Source: Candidatus Aenigmatarchaeota archaeon
Lineage (GTDB): Archaea > Aenigmatarchaeota > Aenigmatarchaeia > QMZP01
Length of the DNA stretch: 64,000 nucleotides
Assembly: GCA_016198585.1 (NCBI GenBank)
Contig: JACQII010000005.1
Coordinates: forward strand, 16,118-80,117
Reading direction: 5' to 3'
Part shown: positions 43,556-51,685 of the stretch, piece after piece
Layout of the letters: every line of letters starts with the position of its first letter
Position numbering within the stretch: the first letter of the stretch is position 1
Notes under the pieces: generated by a model
The model's input: only the letters and a program-made list of their open reading frames with translations
What the model was told of the DNA's origin: nothing
The model's database searches: none
Translations under genes and position numbers: made by a program

Positions 43556-44152
43556 TCACGCCTGGACGAAGCCCTCGTCCGGGCCGATGAAGCCGGCGCG
43601 CTGCAGCCGCCCGGGCGACCAGCGGTCGATCATGCTGGCCGTGGCCTCCTCCGCGGTGGCCTCGTCAGCCGGATCCTGCATCACGACGGCCGCCGCCGGC
43701 AGCCGCTCGACGCGAGCGGTAGGCCGGGGCCGCAGCCGCCGGGCCCTCACCTGGGAGAGCACGTGCTCGACCGTCGTCCCGGTCATCCGGGCCAGGACCC
43801 CGAGGAAGCAGCAGGTGCAGGCCGGGGCCCACTTCCTGACGACCACGGCGTGGTGGCAGACCAGCTCCGGGCCGGGGATGTGCAGCCTGCGGCAGGTGAC
43901 GACGATCACCTCCTGGGGCTCGGTGTTGAGGCTGCTGGCACGGAAGGCGGTCTTGAACACCGTCATCGCCTTCTTGCGCCCGCCGAGGGGCAGGTGCTCG
44001 TTGTAGAGGACCGAGAAGACGTCTCGATCCTCCGGGTCGCGGAAGACCCTGGAGGGGTCGTCCGTCGCGACGAGGATCGCGGCGAAAACCAGGATGGCGC
44101 TGTCGTGGCTGAGGGCCGGGTTGTACCGGCGGCTGCTGGACGGAATGGACAT
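43556..44152 (-). CDS. Hypothetical protein with Cys-rich centre
   Basis: A 198-residue protein. It begins MSIPSSSRRYNPALSHDSAILVFA, has VICHHAV-like LVCHHAVVVRKWAPACTCCFLG in the middle (possible metal site), and HVLSQVRARRLRPRPTARVERL towards the end. SD GGAGGAG before ATG 44152. No family recognised. Confidence 0.5.
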   Translation of the reverse strand: MSIPSSSRRYNPALSHDSAILVFAAILVATDDPSRVFRDPEDRDVFSVLYNEHLPLGGRKKAMTVFKTAFRASSLNTEPQEVIVVTCRRLHIPGPELVCHHAVVVRKWAPACTCCFLGVLARMTGTTVEHVLSQVRARRLRPRPTARVERLPAAAVVMQDPADEATAEEATASMIDRWSPGRLQRAGFIGPDEGFVQA

Positions 44153-44347
44153 GAATTCTCCTCCCACAGGAGTTGACGTGCCCCAGGAACAGGAGACCAG
44201 GCTGGGGGCACGCGGCCTGGACAGAGTCGGCGCTGGCCAACATGGCCAGTGGGTGATACGATCAGGACCGCAACAGAACAGATCAGGTCAAGCGCGGCCA
44301 GGCGCCCGCGGGCGACGCCTGGCCGGCACGCGCGACGACACGGGGCG
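44153..44347 (-). other. Structured 195-nt intergenic region
   Basis: It holds a perfect 10-bp hairpin CGGCCAGGCG/CGCCTGGCCG (44295-44325), a 7-bp palindrome CTGGCCA-N3-TGGCCAG (44233-44249), and GTGCCCC/GGGGCAC. No promoter-like box or convincing ORF was found. Likely a folded mRNA spacer. Confidence 0.45.
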
Positions 44348-44860
44348 CTACTTCCCCGTCTCCGAGCCGAGGTCGATGCGCTTCCCGGTCAGCGTGAGCT
44401 TCACGACCCCCCACGGCACGATGCTCGTGTTCATCGTGGAGCCGACCGCCTTGAAGGTCAGGACCACGCCGTCCTTGTTGACCTTGGTGGCCCAGCCACG
44501 CAGGCCGGTGCTGTTCCAGCCGAGGGAGAAGTCCGTCCCCGTGCGCCAGGTGGTGGGGGAGATGACGAGGCTCATCTGGGGCGTGTCGGGGAAGATGCTG
44601 AAGGTGGTGAAGGTCATGAAGGACATGGTGTCGAACGTCGGGTCGGTGATCCAGACCTTCTCCGTGTGCTTGTCGTGGAGCACCTGGGTGAAGCCCGGGA
44701 CCTTCATGGTGGCCTTGATGGTGACCTCCCAGACGCCGTCGTACGGCAGCGCCAGCTCGGACGGCGGGTCGGTGGGCTCGGACGGGTCCCCCGCGATGGC
44801 GGGCGCGGCAGGCAGGAAGGTCAGGAGGGCGATGAGCAGCCACGAGAGCGACGTACGCAT
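44348..44860 (-). CDS. Secreted protein with Sec signal peptide
   Basis: A 170-residue protein with a typical signal peptide: MRTSLSWLLIALLTFLPAAPAIA, cut after AIA at about residue 23. The mature part is strand-rich with many Thr/Trp (WEVTIKATMKVPGFTQVL; VVLTFKAVGSTMNTSIV) and looks like a calycin- or beta-sandwich-type secreted domain. SD GGAG in the GCTCCC-ATG context. Confidence 0.6.
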   Translation of the reverse strand: MRTSLSWLLIALLTFLPAAPAIAGDPSEPTDPPSELALPYDGVWEVTIKATMKVPGFTQVLHDKHTEKVWITDPTFDTMSFMTFTTFSIFPDTPQMSLVISPTTWRTGTDFSLGWNSTGLRGWATKVNKDGVVLTFKAVGSTMNTSIVPWGVVKLTLTGKRIDLGSETGK

Positions 44861-44903
44861 GGGAGCGTCTCCAGGGGAACAGGGTGAGTGGAAAGCGATG
44901 GAA

Positions 44904-44923
44904 GTCTGCTCGCGCGAGCAGAC
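44904..44923. repeat. Perfect 20-bp palindrome
   Basis: GTCTGCTCGCGCGAGCAGAC is a perfect palindrome (10 bp each side) in the 111-nt gap between 44972-45190 and 44348-44860. It could fold as RNA, or be the operator of a dimeric DNA-binding protein of the block. Confidence 0.6.
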
Positions 44924-44971
44924 ATGATCAGGCTGGGTTCAGGGCTCGCGACCGCGGCCCGGCGCAGGGCC

Positions 44972-45190
44972 TCAGCAGGAGCCGGTGCGCCGGCGCTTCG
45001 CAGGCCGCCGCTTGGCCTTCATCCTCCTGGCCTTGCGGGGCTTCTTGGCCCCCGGAAGCGCCGGGCCCTCGACGGCCTCGCGAGCCTTGCGGCCGTCTTC
45101 CTCCATGTTGGCCAGCATCTCGTGGAGGGTCTGGCCGCGCTCGTCGGCGGTGTGGTCGCACAGGACGTGGTGGCAGATGGGGCAGGGCAT
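44972..45190 (-). CDS. Small zinc-finger plus basic-tail protein
   Basis: A 72-residue protein starting MPCPICHHVLCDH (CPxC-x4-CxH, a compact zinc site) and ending in a Lys/Arg-rich tail (KKPRKARRMKAKRRPAKRRR). Likely nucleic-acid binding. GGAG before the ATG. Confidence 0.55.
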   Translation of the reverse strand: MPCPICHHVLCDHTADERGQTLHEMLANMEEDGRKAREAVEGPALPGAKKPRKARRMKAKRRPAKRRRTGSC

Positions 45191-45246
45191 GAGAATCTCC
45201 GGGGTCAAGGGAAGTCGATGGCTGCGCACAGGCGCAGTCACCGGTG

Positions 45247-45696
45247 TCAGGCGGGGAAGACCTCGGCGACGCCGCGGTCGATGACCACGACCGCAAGGCC
45301 GGTCATGGCTTGCAGCTTCGTCGCGGCCTCCTCGTCGAAGGTGCCGAGCAGGTCTTGGATGAAGTTTCGCGGGGCCAGTCCGCGCGCAGTCGGGATCTCC
45401 CCCCGGTCGCGGAACTGCTGCCAATCGTGCCCGGGCATCAGGACGTTGGCGAGCTGGCCGCCGTGAACGTCGTCGACGTTCAGGACCACGATCACCGCTT
45501 CCGAGGCGGACAGGCCGCGCTCCGCCGCCCGGCGCACGAAGTGCGCGACACGGTCGGCGTTCGCCTCCAGCGTCGCCCGGCAGTTGTGCTTCTCGACTGC
45601 TCGCACCATCGTCACCGCGTCGGGATCGTCCAGCACCGGCTTCCCGCCGACCATGCGGACCACGGCCCGGGGGCGGCCATCACTCTTTTCGCTCAT
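45247..45696 (-). CDS. Hypothetical protein
   Basis: A 149-residue soluble alpha/beta protein (HFVRRAAERGLSASEAVIVVLNVDD; GLAVVVIDRGVAEVF). The ATG follows GAGGAAGACTCCC, the common leader. No family recognised. Confidence 0.5.
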   Translation of the reverse strand: MSEKSDGRPRAVVRMVGGKPVLDDPDAVTMVRAVEKHNCRATLEANADRVAHFVRRAAERGLSASEAVIVVLNVDDVHGGQLANVLMPGHDWQQFRDRGEIPTARGLAPRNFIQDLLGTFDEEAATKLQAMTGLAVVVIDRGVAEVFPA

Positions 45697-45726
45697 GGGA
45701 GTCTTCCTCGAGAGGGGGATGGAAAT

Positions 45727-46431
45727 TCAGGAGAACCGCCAGACCAGCCAGACCACCGAGACGGTGAGCCAGCTGAGGAGGTTCCCGATCTCGCCGGCCA
45801 GCATCCACGACCGGTTGCGTTCCCAGCCGGCGGCGCGGATCCCGACGATGATCTGGTCCAGGCGGCCCAGGATGGACAGGTTCCCAGCCAGGACGGCCGA
45901 GCCCGGGAGTCCGCCGCCGCCCTCCTGGGCGATCTTCGCGGCCATCAGGAACTGCGGGACTGCCTTGAGCAGGATGCCGAGCAAGCCCTTGGGCATCGGG
46001 TCGTTCAGGGGAACGCCCTGCAGGCCGGCCAGGGTGAAGACCAGGACGGTCCCGCCGCCGGCAAGCGCAGTCGTCAGGCTGTCGTTCCCGCTCCACCGGT
46101 AGCTGCCATTCAGGGCGAAGGCCAGGAAATGGCTGTTGACCAGCAGGAGCCAGCACGCGTAGATCCAGATTACGTGCCGATCGGCCGCGCTCGGGCGGGT
46201 CCGGTGGGCCGCGATGGCGAGGAGCAGCTGGAACAGGAAGTAGAGCGCCATGGCCAGGTAGGCGCTCAGGCTCTGGCCCTCGACGCTCGAGAGGATGCGG
46301 ACGAACTGGGTTCCGCAGAGGACCAGGCCGAGCACGATCTGGAGCGGGAAGAAACTGGCGTTCAGGGCCTGGCGCGCCCTGGCCAGGAAGACTGACCAGG
46401 GCGCGGTGCGTCCGACCGATGGGATGGACAT
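45727..46431 (-). CDS. Multi-pass membrane protein
   Basis: A 234-residue protein with about six transmembrane helices (near residues 25-45, 55-75, 87-108, 120-140, 150-168, 205-230). Charged residues sit in short loops. SD GGAGG. No family recognised; one of several multi-pass proteins of the block. Confidence 0.55.
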   Translation of the reverse strand: MSIPSVGRTAPWSVFLARARQALNASFFPLQIVLGLVLCGTQFVRILSSVEGQSLSAYLAMALYFLFQLLLAIAAHRTRPSAADRHVIWIYACWLLLVNSHFLAFALNGSYRWSGNDSLTTALAGGGTVLVFTLAGLQGVPLNDPMPKGLLGILLKAVPQFLMAAKIAQEGGGGLPGSAVLAGNLSILGRLDQIIVGIRAAGWERNRSWMLAGEIGNLLSWLTVSVVWLVWRFS

Positions 46432-46473
46432 GGCGTTCCTCCGGGGGAGCCTGCGCCTGCGATGCCGGTGGCC

Positions 46474-46785
46474 TCAGAGCTGCCCGATTTGCAGGAGCTC
46501 GAGGGCGCGCAGGACCGTATCGGCGTTCTTCGGGTCGATCAGTTCGTCGAGCAGGTCGCCCTCGCAGGGCGGACGCTGCGAGGTCCACGGCGAGAGCGAG
46601 ACGGCGCGCATAGCCTCCTCACTTGTCCGTTTCGGATGCGCGACGATCATGACGCGACTGCCGTGGGCGTCGAAGATGGCGTAGAGGATGCGGCCGTCCT
46701 CCAGCACGATGCCTGCCGAGGTGACGATCCCCGTGGTGGAGAGCAGAGGATTGATCAGGCCGCGAACGATGTGGTCAGAAGGCAT
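46474..46785 (-). CDS. Hypothetical protein
   Basis: A 103-residue protein (MPSDHIVRGLINPLLS start; GRILYAIFDAHGSRVMIVAHP). ATG 46785 has AAAGGAAACCC just upstream. The start is followed upstream by the structured element at 46835-46907. Confidence 0.5.
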   Translation of the reverse strand: MPSDHIVRGLINPLLSTTGIVTSAGIVLEDGRILYAIFDAHGSRVMIVAHPKRTSEEAMRAVSLSPWTSQRPPCEGDLLDELIDPKNADTVLRALELLQIGQL

Positions 46786-46834
46786 GGGTTTCCTTTCAGT
46801 GCCTCGTTCCGTTTGAGAGGCGCGCGGGAAGAAG

Positions 46835-46907
46835 GAACAGCCGAGGAGTTTCGTGAAAGGGGGAGGGAGATTTTTACGCGCCGTCACCGGCGCAACCTCG
46901 GCTGTTC
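46835..46907 (-). other. Structured RNA element with a closed 12-bp stem
   Basis: GAACAGCCGAGG (46835-46846) and CCTCGGCTGTTC (46896-46907) form a perfect 12-bp stem enclosing a perfect 6-bp hairpin GCGCCG-TCAC-CGGCGC (46878-46893) and an unpaired ~31-nt side. Size and closure suggest a folded RNA domain rather than a simple terminator. Confidence 0.5.
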
Positions 46908-46930
46908 GCAATCAGGTTCAGTGCAGGCGG

Positions 46931-47713
46931 CTACGACGTGGGAGCCCGGAGGGTGACGAGCCAGGACCGCGCCCGTGCCGAGAGGAGCGCGTACTGCGCG
47001 ACGCCAGTGAGGCCACCCAGGACCGCGCCGACTAGCGGCTGCCAGCCCAGGTAGCCGATGGCCCACGCGCCGGCCGCAGCGTCGAGCATGCACAGCAGCC
47101 GCCGGTCCGAGTGGACCAGGCAGAACAGGATCCGCGTGAACAGCCAGCCGAACACCGCCGCCGCCACCGCCGTCCGGGCCAAGACGGCCGCCGTCTTCAG
47201 GACCAACCTCGGGATCCAGTAGACAGCGACCACCACAGGATTGTACCGCAGCGCGGACTGCTGCGCGATCTTGATCCACTCCTGCCGCTTGCCTGGGTCC
47301 TTCACCATGATGAAGGCGATGAGACCGGTCAGGCAGATTGACATGAAGAGGGAAAGGCAGGAAAAGCCAACGAGGCCGCCCACGAAGTTGCCGGTGCCGG
47401 GCGTCGCCTCTCCCGTCAGCAGCGAACCGACCGCCAGGAACCCCACCAGACCACCAACCACCGTGATAGACATGGGGAGGGTCAGGAAGAAGAAGGTAAT
47501 GACCTCCTTCCACGGGAACGGTGCGCGCAGCCTCTGGCGGGCCGTGGCATGCGCCCACGCCTGCGGGATGGCCGCGCGGAGGCGGGAGAAGTTGACGACC
47601 AGGTAGCCGAGCAGGCCGCCGATGACGATGCCGAGCCAGCCGAAGCCGGCGTCGCGGACGAGGAGGCCCCCGAGCAGGGCGCCGAGGGCGATGGCGATGA
47701 AGATGCTGAACAT
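46931..47713 (-). CDS. Multi-pass membrane protein
   Basis: A 260-residue protein with about six transmembrane helices: two at the N-terminus (residues 3-20, 24-42), a PFPWKEVITFFFLTLPMSI segment, two in the middle, and two at the end. SD AAGGAA in the TTCCC-ATG context. No family recognised. Confidence 0.55.
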   Translation of the reverse strand: MFSIFIAIALGALLGGLLVRDAGFGWLGIVIGGLLGYLVVNFSRLRAAIPQAWAHATARQRLRAPFPWKEVITFFFLTLPMSITVVGGLVGFLAVGSLLTGEATPGTGNFVGGLVGFSCLSLFMSICLTGLIAFIMVKDPGKRQEWIKIAQQSALRYNPVVVAVYWIPRLVLKTAAVLARTAVAAAVFGWLFTRILFCLVHSDRRLLCMLDAAAGAWAIGYLGWQPLVGAVLGGLTGVAQYALLSARARSWLVTLRAPTS

Positions 47714-47754
47714 GGGAAGGTTCCTTGGATGTGAAAGGGGGAGGGGGGAGAAGA

Positions 47755-48378
47755 TCAGGGAGGCGGTGCCAGGTTAGGATGGTCCGCAAGGAAGCGCAAT
47801 CTCCTGGTCTGGCGGGTGAGCACGGCGACGCTGCCGTGTAGGAGGGCGAGGGCGAACGGCGTCACGACCGTGAGCTGGCCCTTGCCGCGCAGGACCGCAC
47901 CGGCGGTCCCGATGGTCAGCGCGAGGGTCCAGAGCTTCCAGGGTCGGGCAGGCTCACGGTGCGGGTCCTGGAAGGCGCTACGGACGGTCGGCTCGATCGA
48001 GATGGCGAACGTCACGATGACGATCAGGCTGGCCCAGGCGGCGCTGTGGAAGGCGTACCACACGAGCGCAGAACATATCCCTAGGATGAGGATGACCCAC
48101 TCCCGCGTGTGCAGCCGGCTGAACTTCCCGAACAGCAGGGCGTAGAAGAAGACCAAGCCGCAGCCGACTGCGCCGATATAGTACTGCAGGGAAGCGACCA
48201 GGTTGTGGCTCATCTCATGGTAGGTCAGGGCGTTCAGCGTCGCGAGGAAGGCCCAGACACTCCAACTTGCGGCATTGGGCTTGGAACGGCCCAGGCCGGT
48301 CTCAATCGTGTAGAGGGTGTAGGCGAGGCCGCTAGTGAGGGCTCCCGCAACCCCCAGGAACCACGTCACGGTCTCCAT
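47755..48378 (-). CDS. PQ-loop-type seven-helix membrane protein, paralogue of 52792-53361
   Basis: A 207-residue protein with about seven helices. The start TWFLGVAGALTSGLAYTLYTIETGLGRSKPNAASWSVWAFLATLN matches the layout of 52792-53361 (Y/P-Y, then K-P-x-x-A-S-W-x-V-W-A), so the two are paralogues. Such proteins recall the MtN3/PQ-loop superfamily. I prefer ATG 48378, 7 nt after AAAGGAG, over ATG 48384. Confidence 0.55.
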   Translation of the reverse strand: METVTWFLGVAGALTSGLAYTLYTIETGLGRSKPNAASWSVWAFLATLNALTYHEMSHNLVASLQYYIGAVGCGLVFFYALLFGKFSRLHTREWVILILGICSALVWYAFHSAAWASLIVIVTFAISIEPTVRSAFQDPHREPARPWKLWTLALTIGTAGAVLRGKGQLTVVTPFALALLHGSVAVLTRQTRRLRFLADHPNLAPPP

Positions 48379-48458
48379 GGGCATTCTCCTTTGCGGCGGT
48401 CCTCGGGGGCGGGGAGATCCCTGGTGGACGCTCCCCGCCCCTGCTCTCGGAAGTGGCC

Positions 48459-48863
48459 CTAGACGGCCGCCGGCCTCCTGGCCGGACGCCGCTGGCCCGG
48501 GCGCGGCGGGCGACGCTTGCCGCCGTTGGTGCCGTTGTCATCGATCCGCGGGGTCGCGGACTTGCCGTTCTTGTCGACGGCCGCCTTCGTCGGCTTGGCC
48601 GCGGCCTTCTCGCTGAGCCGGAGCCGCCGCTCGAGCTCGGCCAGCTCCCCGGTCAGCATCTCGATCTGGTGGGACTGGTTTTCCATCCTGTGACGGGCGG
48701 TGTCGAGCTCCTCGGACGCCTCGACGAACTTCTCGACCAGCTCTTCCGCGGCCGCCTGGAGGAACGCGGCGCGGGCCTCGGCGGCGGTCGCGCGGTCCCT
48801 CCACGCCCCCCGCTCGGCCTCGATGCCGATCTGGACGGGATCGGGCAGCCGGAATCGTGTCAT
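48459..48863 (-). CDS. Coiled-coil protein with basic tail
   Basis: A 134-residue protein. Residues 15-90 form a long helix or coiled coil (WRDRATAAEARAAFLQAAAEEL, IEMLTGELAELERRLRL), and the tail is basic and Pro-rich (GGKRRPPRPGQRRPARRPAA). ATG 48863 has GAGGAG 9 nt upstream and is preferred over 48884. Perhaps a nucleoid- or scaffold-like protein. Confidence 0.55.
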   Translation of the reverse strand: MTRFRLPDPVQIGIEAERGAWRDRATAAEARAAFLQAAAEELVEKFVEASEELDTARHRMENQSHQIEMLTGELAELERRLRLSEKAAAKPTKAAVDKNGKSATPRIDDNGTNGGKRRPPRPGQRRPARRPAAV

Positions 48864-48943
48864 GTGGATCGTCTCCTCGTGCATGTGACGCTCATTCCTT
48901 CTCTCGGGGATCGGTGAGTTCAGCCTGGTCTCGGCATGTCCCC

Positions 48944-49005
48944 GCGTGCCTGGACCAGCCAGCCTTAGGAAGGCTGGGTCAGGTGGTGGTTGTGGAGAGG
49001 CACGC
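48944..49005 (-). other. Structured RNA element
   Basis: GCGTGCCT (48944-48951) and AGGCACGC (48998-49005) close a domain that contains the perfect hairpin CCAGCCTT-AGG-AAGGCTGG (48959-48977) and a further helix CCTGGACC/GGGTCAGG with one mismatch. It lies 3 nt after the stop of 49009-49320. Similar in size and design to 46835-46907. Confidence 0.5.
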
Positions 49006-49008
49006 GCC

Positions 49009-49320
49009 TCACCAGTTCGTGTCCTCGTCGAGGTAGGCGCAGAACTCGGCGATGCGTTCGGCGCCGCGAGTCACGCGGCCAGTAGCCCGCGGTGCGGTCC
49101 AGCTGATCCGGACCTGCTGGACGCGGGCGCTCTTGCCGGTCTGCTCGAGATGGCTCGTGACGGCGGCGATGAATCGGTGTTGCTCAGCCGAGGCCACGAT
49201 GGCCACGGGACCGAAGAAGGGGTTCGCGAACCGCCTGCTGTCGTAGTGGAGAACGTTGTTTGGATTCTCGCCGGTCACGAACTGGATCTCGACGCACTCG
49301 ATCAGGGTCGGGGGATCCAT
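49009..49320 (-). CDS. Hypothetical protein
   Basis: A 103-residue soluble protein (TLIECVEIQFVTGENPNNVLHYDSR start). ATG 49320 is 6 nt after GAGGG and overlaps the preceding reading frame region; an ATG at 49326 directly abuts the SD and is less likely. No family recognised. Confidence 0.5.
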   Translation of the reverse strand: MDPPTLIECVEIQFVTGENPNNVLHYDSRRFANPFFGPVAIVASAEQHRFIAAVTSHLEQTGKSARVQQVRISWTAPRATGRVTRGAERIAEFCAYLDEDTNW

Positions 49321-49322
49321 GA

Positions 49323-49706
49323 TCATCCCTCGGACGGACGGAACCGGGGTCGGCCGAGCTTGACTCCCGCCAGCAGCGCGGCGAGGTAGAGGATGATGCT
49401 GATCATCAGGGCGGCGATCTTCGTCAGGATCGCCGGATCGCTGCCTTTCTGGCCGGCCTGGTCGACGGCCTCGTAGAAGAACGGGAAGACCACGGACAGG
49501 ACGAACGTGCCAACCATGGTCCACATCGTCGGCCGGTCGCCGAGGATGCGGGCGTCCGCGAGGAGCTTCCCGGTCACCAGGCCGGCAATCACCGGGAATG
49601 CGAGGATGGCGGGCTCGAGGCCGGACACCGTCCCGGCGAGGTAGAGGACTCCGGTCGCGGCGGCGATGATGGCGGCGATCGTGAACGGATCGAGGATCTT
49701 CTTCAT
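49323..49706 (-). CDS. Four-helix membrane protein
   Basis: A 127-residue protein with about four transmembrane helices (residues 8-28, 33-50, 60-80, 95-115) and a basic Pro/Arg tail. GGAG site 12 nt before the ATG. Overlaps or abuts the next gene. Confidence 0.55.
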   Translation of the reverse strand: MKKILDPFTIAAIIAAATGVLYLAGTVSGLEPAILAFPVIAGLVTGKLLADARILGDRPTMWTMVGTFVLSVVFPFFYEAVDQAGQKGSDPAILTKIAALMISIILYLAALLAGVKLGRPRFRPSEG

Positions 49707-49750
49707 GGCAACTGCACTCCAACAGGGGCCGTGTTCTTCATCAAGAGTCT

Positions 49751-49790
49751 TGGCAGCCGGTGGCAGGGCTCGAACCTGCGGCCTCCGTCA
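49751..49790 (-). other. Degenerate tRNA-like T-arm element
   Basis: On the minus strand GCAGG-TTCGAGC-CCTGC (49779-49763) is a perfect T-arm, followed by CACCGGCTGCCA. The sequence before it (GGAGGCC) can pair with GGCTGCC only with one mismatch and a CACC bulge. It reads like the 3' half of a tRNA; no matching 5' half was found within about 80 nt. Compare 54674-54709 and 57916-57951. Confidence 0.4.
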
Positions 49791-50000
49791 GCCCATCGAC
49801 CTGATGAGGGTCACGAGGCCGGTGCCGAGAGCTCCAGCCGTGATGACGAACGCCACCAGCAGGAGCGGGTGGGTCCGCTCGCGCGGGACGTGGTGGTGGA
49901 GGACGTGCTTCGGCCTCGGGGCGTCCGCGGCGATGGCGGTCGGGACGATCCCGACCGGAGACGCGGAGGGGGAGGGAAAGCCTTCGGTGATGTCGGCCAT
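49788..50000 (-). CDS. Small single-pass membrane protein
   Basis: A 70-residue protein with a soluble Pro/Ala-rich N-terminus, a His-rich patch (KHVLHHHVPRERTH) and a C-terminal helix (residues 46-66). SD AAAGGAT. Its stop lies at the edge of a tRNA-like element. Confidence 0.5.
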   Translation of the reverse strand: MADITEGFPSPSASPVGIVPTAIAADAPRPKHVLHHHVPRERTHPLLLVAFVITAGALGTGLVTLIRSMG

Positions 50001-50004
50001 GGGG

Positions 50005-50463
50005 TCAGATCCTTTGCGAAGCGCGCAGTGACTGGGCCTTCGCGGCCAGCTGGGCCTCGATCGCGCTGGTGACCGCAACGTCCGCCTCGGTGAGGAGACG
50101 ATCGAGATCGACCGCCAGGCGCGGGTGGAGCGGGTCGGCCTCGGTCACGTCCAGCCTCGCCAGGCAGTCGCTGCAAACGCACAAGTGGTCGGCGATCGCA
50201 GCCCTGAGCGTGGCGATCCGGAGGGAACGTCCCGGTCCCTCGTCCGCGCTCCCGATCCGGCGCTGGACGTAGGCGGTGAGGATCTCGGAGGAAAGGGGAG
50301 CTTCGCAGGCCTCCTCTCCTGCGCTCCCGATCAGGGCGGCGAAGCAGGCCGGGCAGCGGTAGGCGTGCATCACGAGGCGGTCAGATCCCCTACCACCGAG
50401 GTGGATAGACTCGCCGCGGTAACGCGACACGTACGGGGTGAACGGGCAGGTGGGAATCAACAT
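50005..50463 (-). CDS. Double HxxxCxxC zinc-site protein (paralogue family, member 1)
   Basis: A 152-residue protein starting MLIPTCPFTPYVSRYRGE, with HAYRCPACFAAL near residue 31 and ADHLCVCSDCLARL near 104. This layout, an N-terminal FTPYVS segment, a first HxxxCxxC and a second HxxxCxxC about 70 residues on, recurs at 50520-50924 and 55951-56403. The HxxxCxxC unit is the core of anti-sigma zinc-finger (zf-HC2) proteins. Here the unit is doubled. Confidence 0.55.
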   Translation of the reverse strand: MLIPTCPFTPYVSRYRGESIHLGGRGSDRLVMHAYRCPACFAALIGSAGEEACEAPLSSEILTAYVQRRIGSADEGPGRSLRIATLRAAIADHLCVCSDCLARLDVTEADPLHPRLAVDLDRLLTEADVAVTSAIEAQLAAKAQSLRASQRI

Positions 50464-50519
50464 GGGACAGCTCCTTGGAAAAGGGGATGGTGGGATGCGG
50501 GTTGGCAGCCGGATGAGGT

Positions 50520-50924
50520 TCAGCGCTGGCTGGCCAGGACAGCGAGGTCGCGCTCTGCGCTGGCGAGGATCTCCGTGAGGCCGGGGATAGCTTCCTCGGC
50601 CCTGCGCCGGTTGATCTGCCGGAGGCGGTCGAAGCACCAGCCGCACCGGGCGAGGTGCGTGCCGACCCGCCGCGTCTCCGCTGACAGGGGTGGCGCGTCG
50701 GGGGCGGACAGGTAGTCCGTGTACGCGTTCAGGGCGGCGTCGGCGGGACAGTCCCGGCCCATCGTCCGGGCGAGCCAGTCTCCCGGCCGCAGGAGGGTGA
50801 GCAGGCTCCTGCACACGACGCAGGTCCTCGCGTGGCGCTCGAGGGGCTCGTGCGGCCCGGTGTAGTAGGGGATCAGCAGGGAGATCGTGCACAGGGGAAG
50901 CAGGGGAAGGTGTCTGGGGGTCAT
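50520..50924 (-). CDS. Double HxxxCxxC zinc-site protein (member 2)
   Basis: A 134-residue protein with HARTCVVCRSLL near residue 31 and VGTHLARCGWCFDRL near 89, and LNAYTDYLSAPD between them (compare LTAYVQRRI and LDAYAHYKL in the others). It adjoins member 1 and should be a tandem duplicate. The SD before ATG 50924 is weak. Confidence 0.55.
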   Translation of the reverse strand: MTPRHLPLLPLCTISLLIPYYTGPHEPLERHARTCVVCRSLLTLLRPGDWLARTMGRDCPADAALNAYTDYLSAPDAPPLSAETRRVGTHLARCGWCFDRLRQINRRRAEEAIPGLTEILASAERDLAVLASQR

Positions 50925-51003
50925 GGACGTGGTCTCAACGAGTGTGGAGGGAGATGGTGTGCGGGAAGGGCCTCGGCGGGCGACGATCTTTGATCCGAGC
51001 TGA

Positions 51004-51366
51004 TCAGGTCGTGGGCGACTGATGCTTGTGTATGAACAGCATCGCTCCTCCGAAGGCCAGACCATAGGCCAGCGGGGAGAGGACGTCCATGGCGGCTTCC
51101 AAGACCCCGTTGAACAGGTGGATGGGAAGGGCGATGGTGAGGATGATGTCCACAGGGAAGTAGGGAGGCAGCTCTGGAGGTCTCTTGCCCTCCGGCCCTT
51201 TCCGGAAGGTGACCGCCCCTGTCACGAGGCCGACGATGACGCCGAACGCGAGGCACGCGGCGATACGGGGAACCTCGGGACTGGAATACAGTCCGGAGAG
51301 AGCGAACAGAGTCGTGAGCACCGCGATGGTGCTGGCGATGGTGAGGAGAGCGCGGGTGGAGGACAT
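51004..51366 (-). CDS. Four-helix membrane protein
   Basis: A 120-residue protein with about four helices (residues 6-24, 34-52, 72-90, 98-112). AAGGAA before the ATG. No family recognised. Confidence 0.55.
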   Translation of the reverse strand: MSSTRALLTIASTIAVLTTLFALSGLYSSPEVPRIAACLAFGVIVGLVTGAVTFRKGPEGKRPPELPPYFPVDIILTIALPIHLFNGVLEAAMDVLSPLAYGLAFGGAMLFIHKHQSPTT

Positions 51367-51388
51367 GGCAGTTCCTTGATGGAGAAGT

Positions 51389-51685
51389 TCAGCCCGCGAC
51401 GGAAGCGGAGCCCGGCCTGACGGTAGCGCGGACGGCGTCGAGAGCCTGCTCCTCGGCGATCTGCAGGTCGACCAGGTTGAGCTGCAGGACCTTCGCGACC
51501 ACCTCCCGCGGCTGGCAGTAGTCCTCATCGATGCCGCGGAGGAGCTTGACGGCCTCGCGCTGGACGAACGGCAGGCTGTCCAGGGCGGTGAGGATGCGCA
51601 CGCGATACGCCGCCTCCCGGGACGGGGACAACGGGTGACGGACACCGAGGACAGTCTGCACCCAGGACGAGTTGGCGGCGTTCAT
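51389..51685 (-). CDS. Small helical protein
   Basis: A 98-residue protein, mainly helical (AYRVRILTALDSLPFVQREAV). Its ATG overlaps the stop of the upstream gene (TGATG), and GGAGG lies 8 nt upstream. No family recognised. Confidence 0.5.
   Translation of the reverse strand: MNAANSSWVQTVLGVRHPLSPSREAAYRVRILTALDSLPFVQREAVKLLRGIDEDYCQPREVVAKVLQLNLVDLQIAEEQALDAVRATVRPGSASVAG

Noticed and set aside
49751..49830. Full tRNA gene
   Set aside because: Only the 3' half fits; no 5' acceptor, D-arm or valid anticodon loop can be placed upstream.
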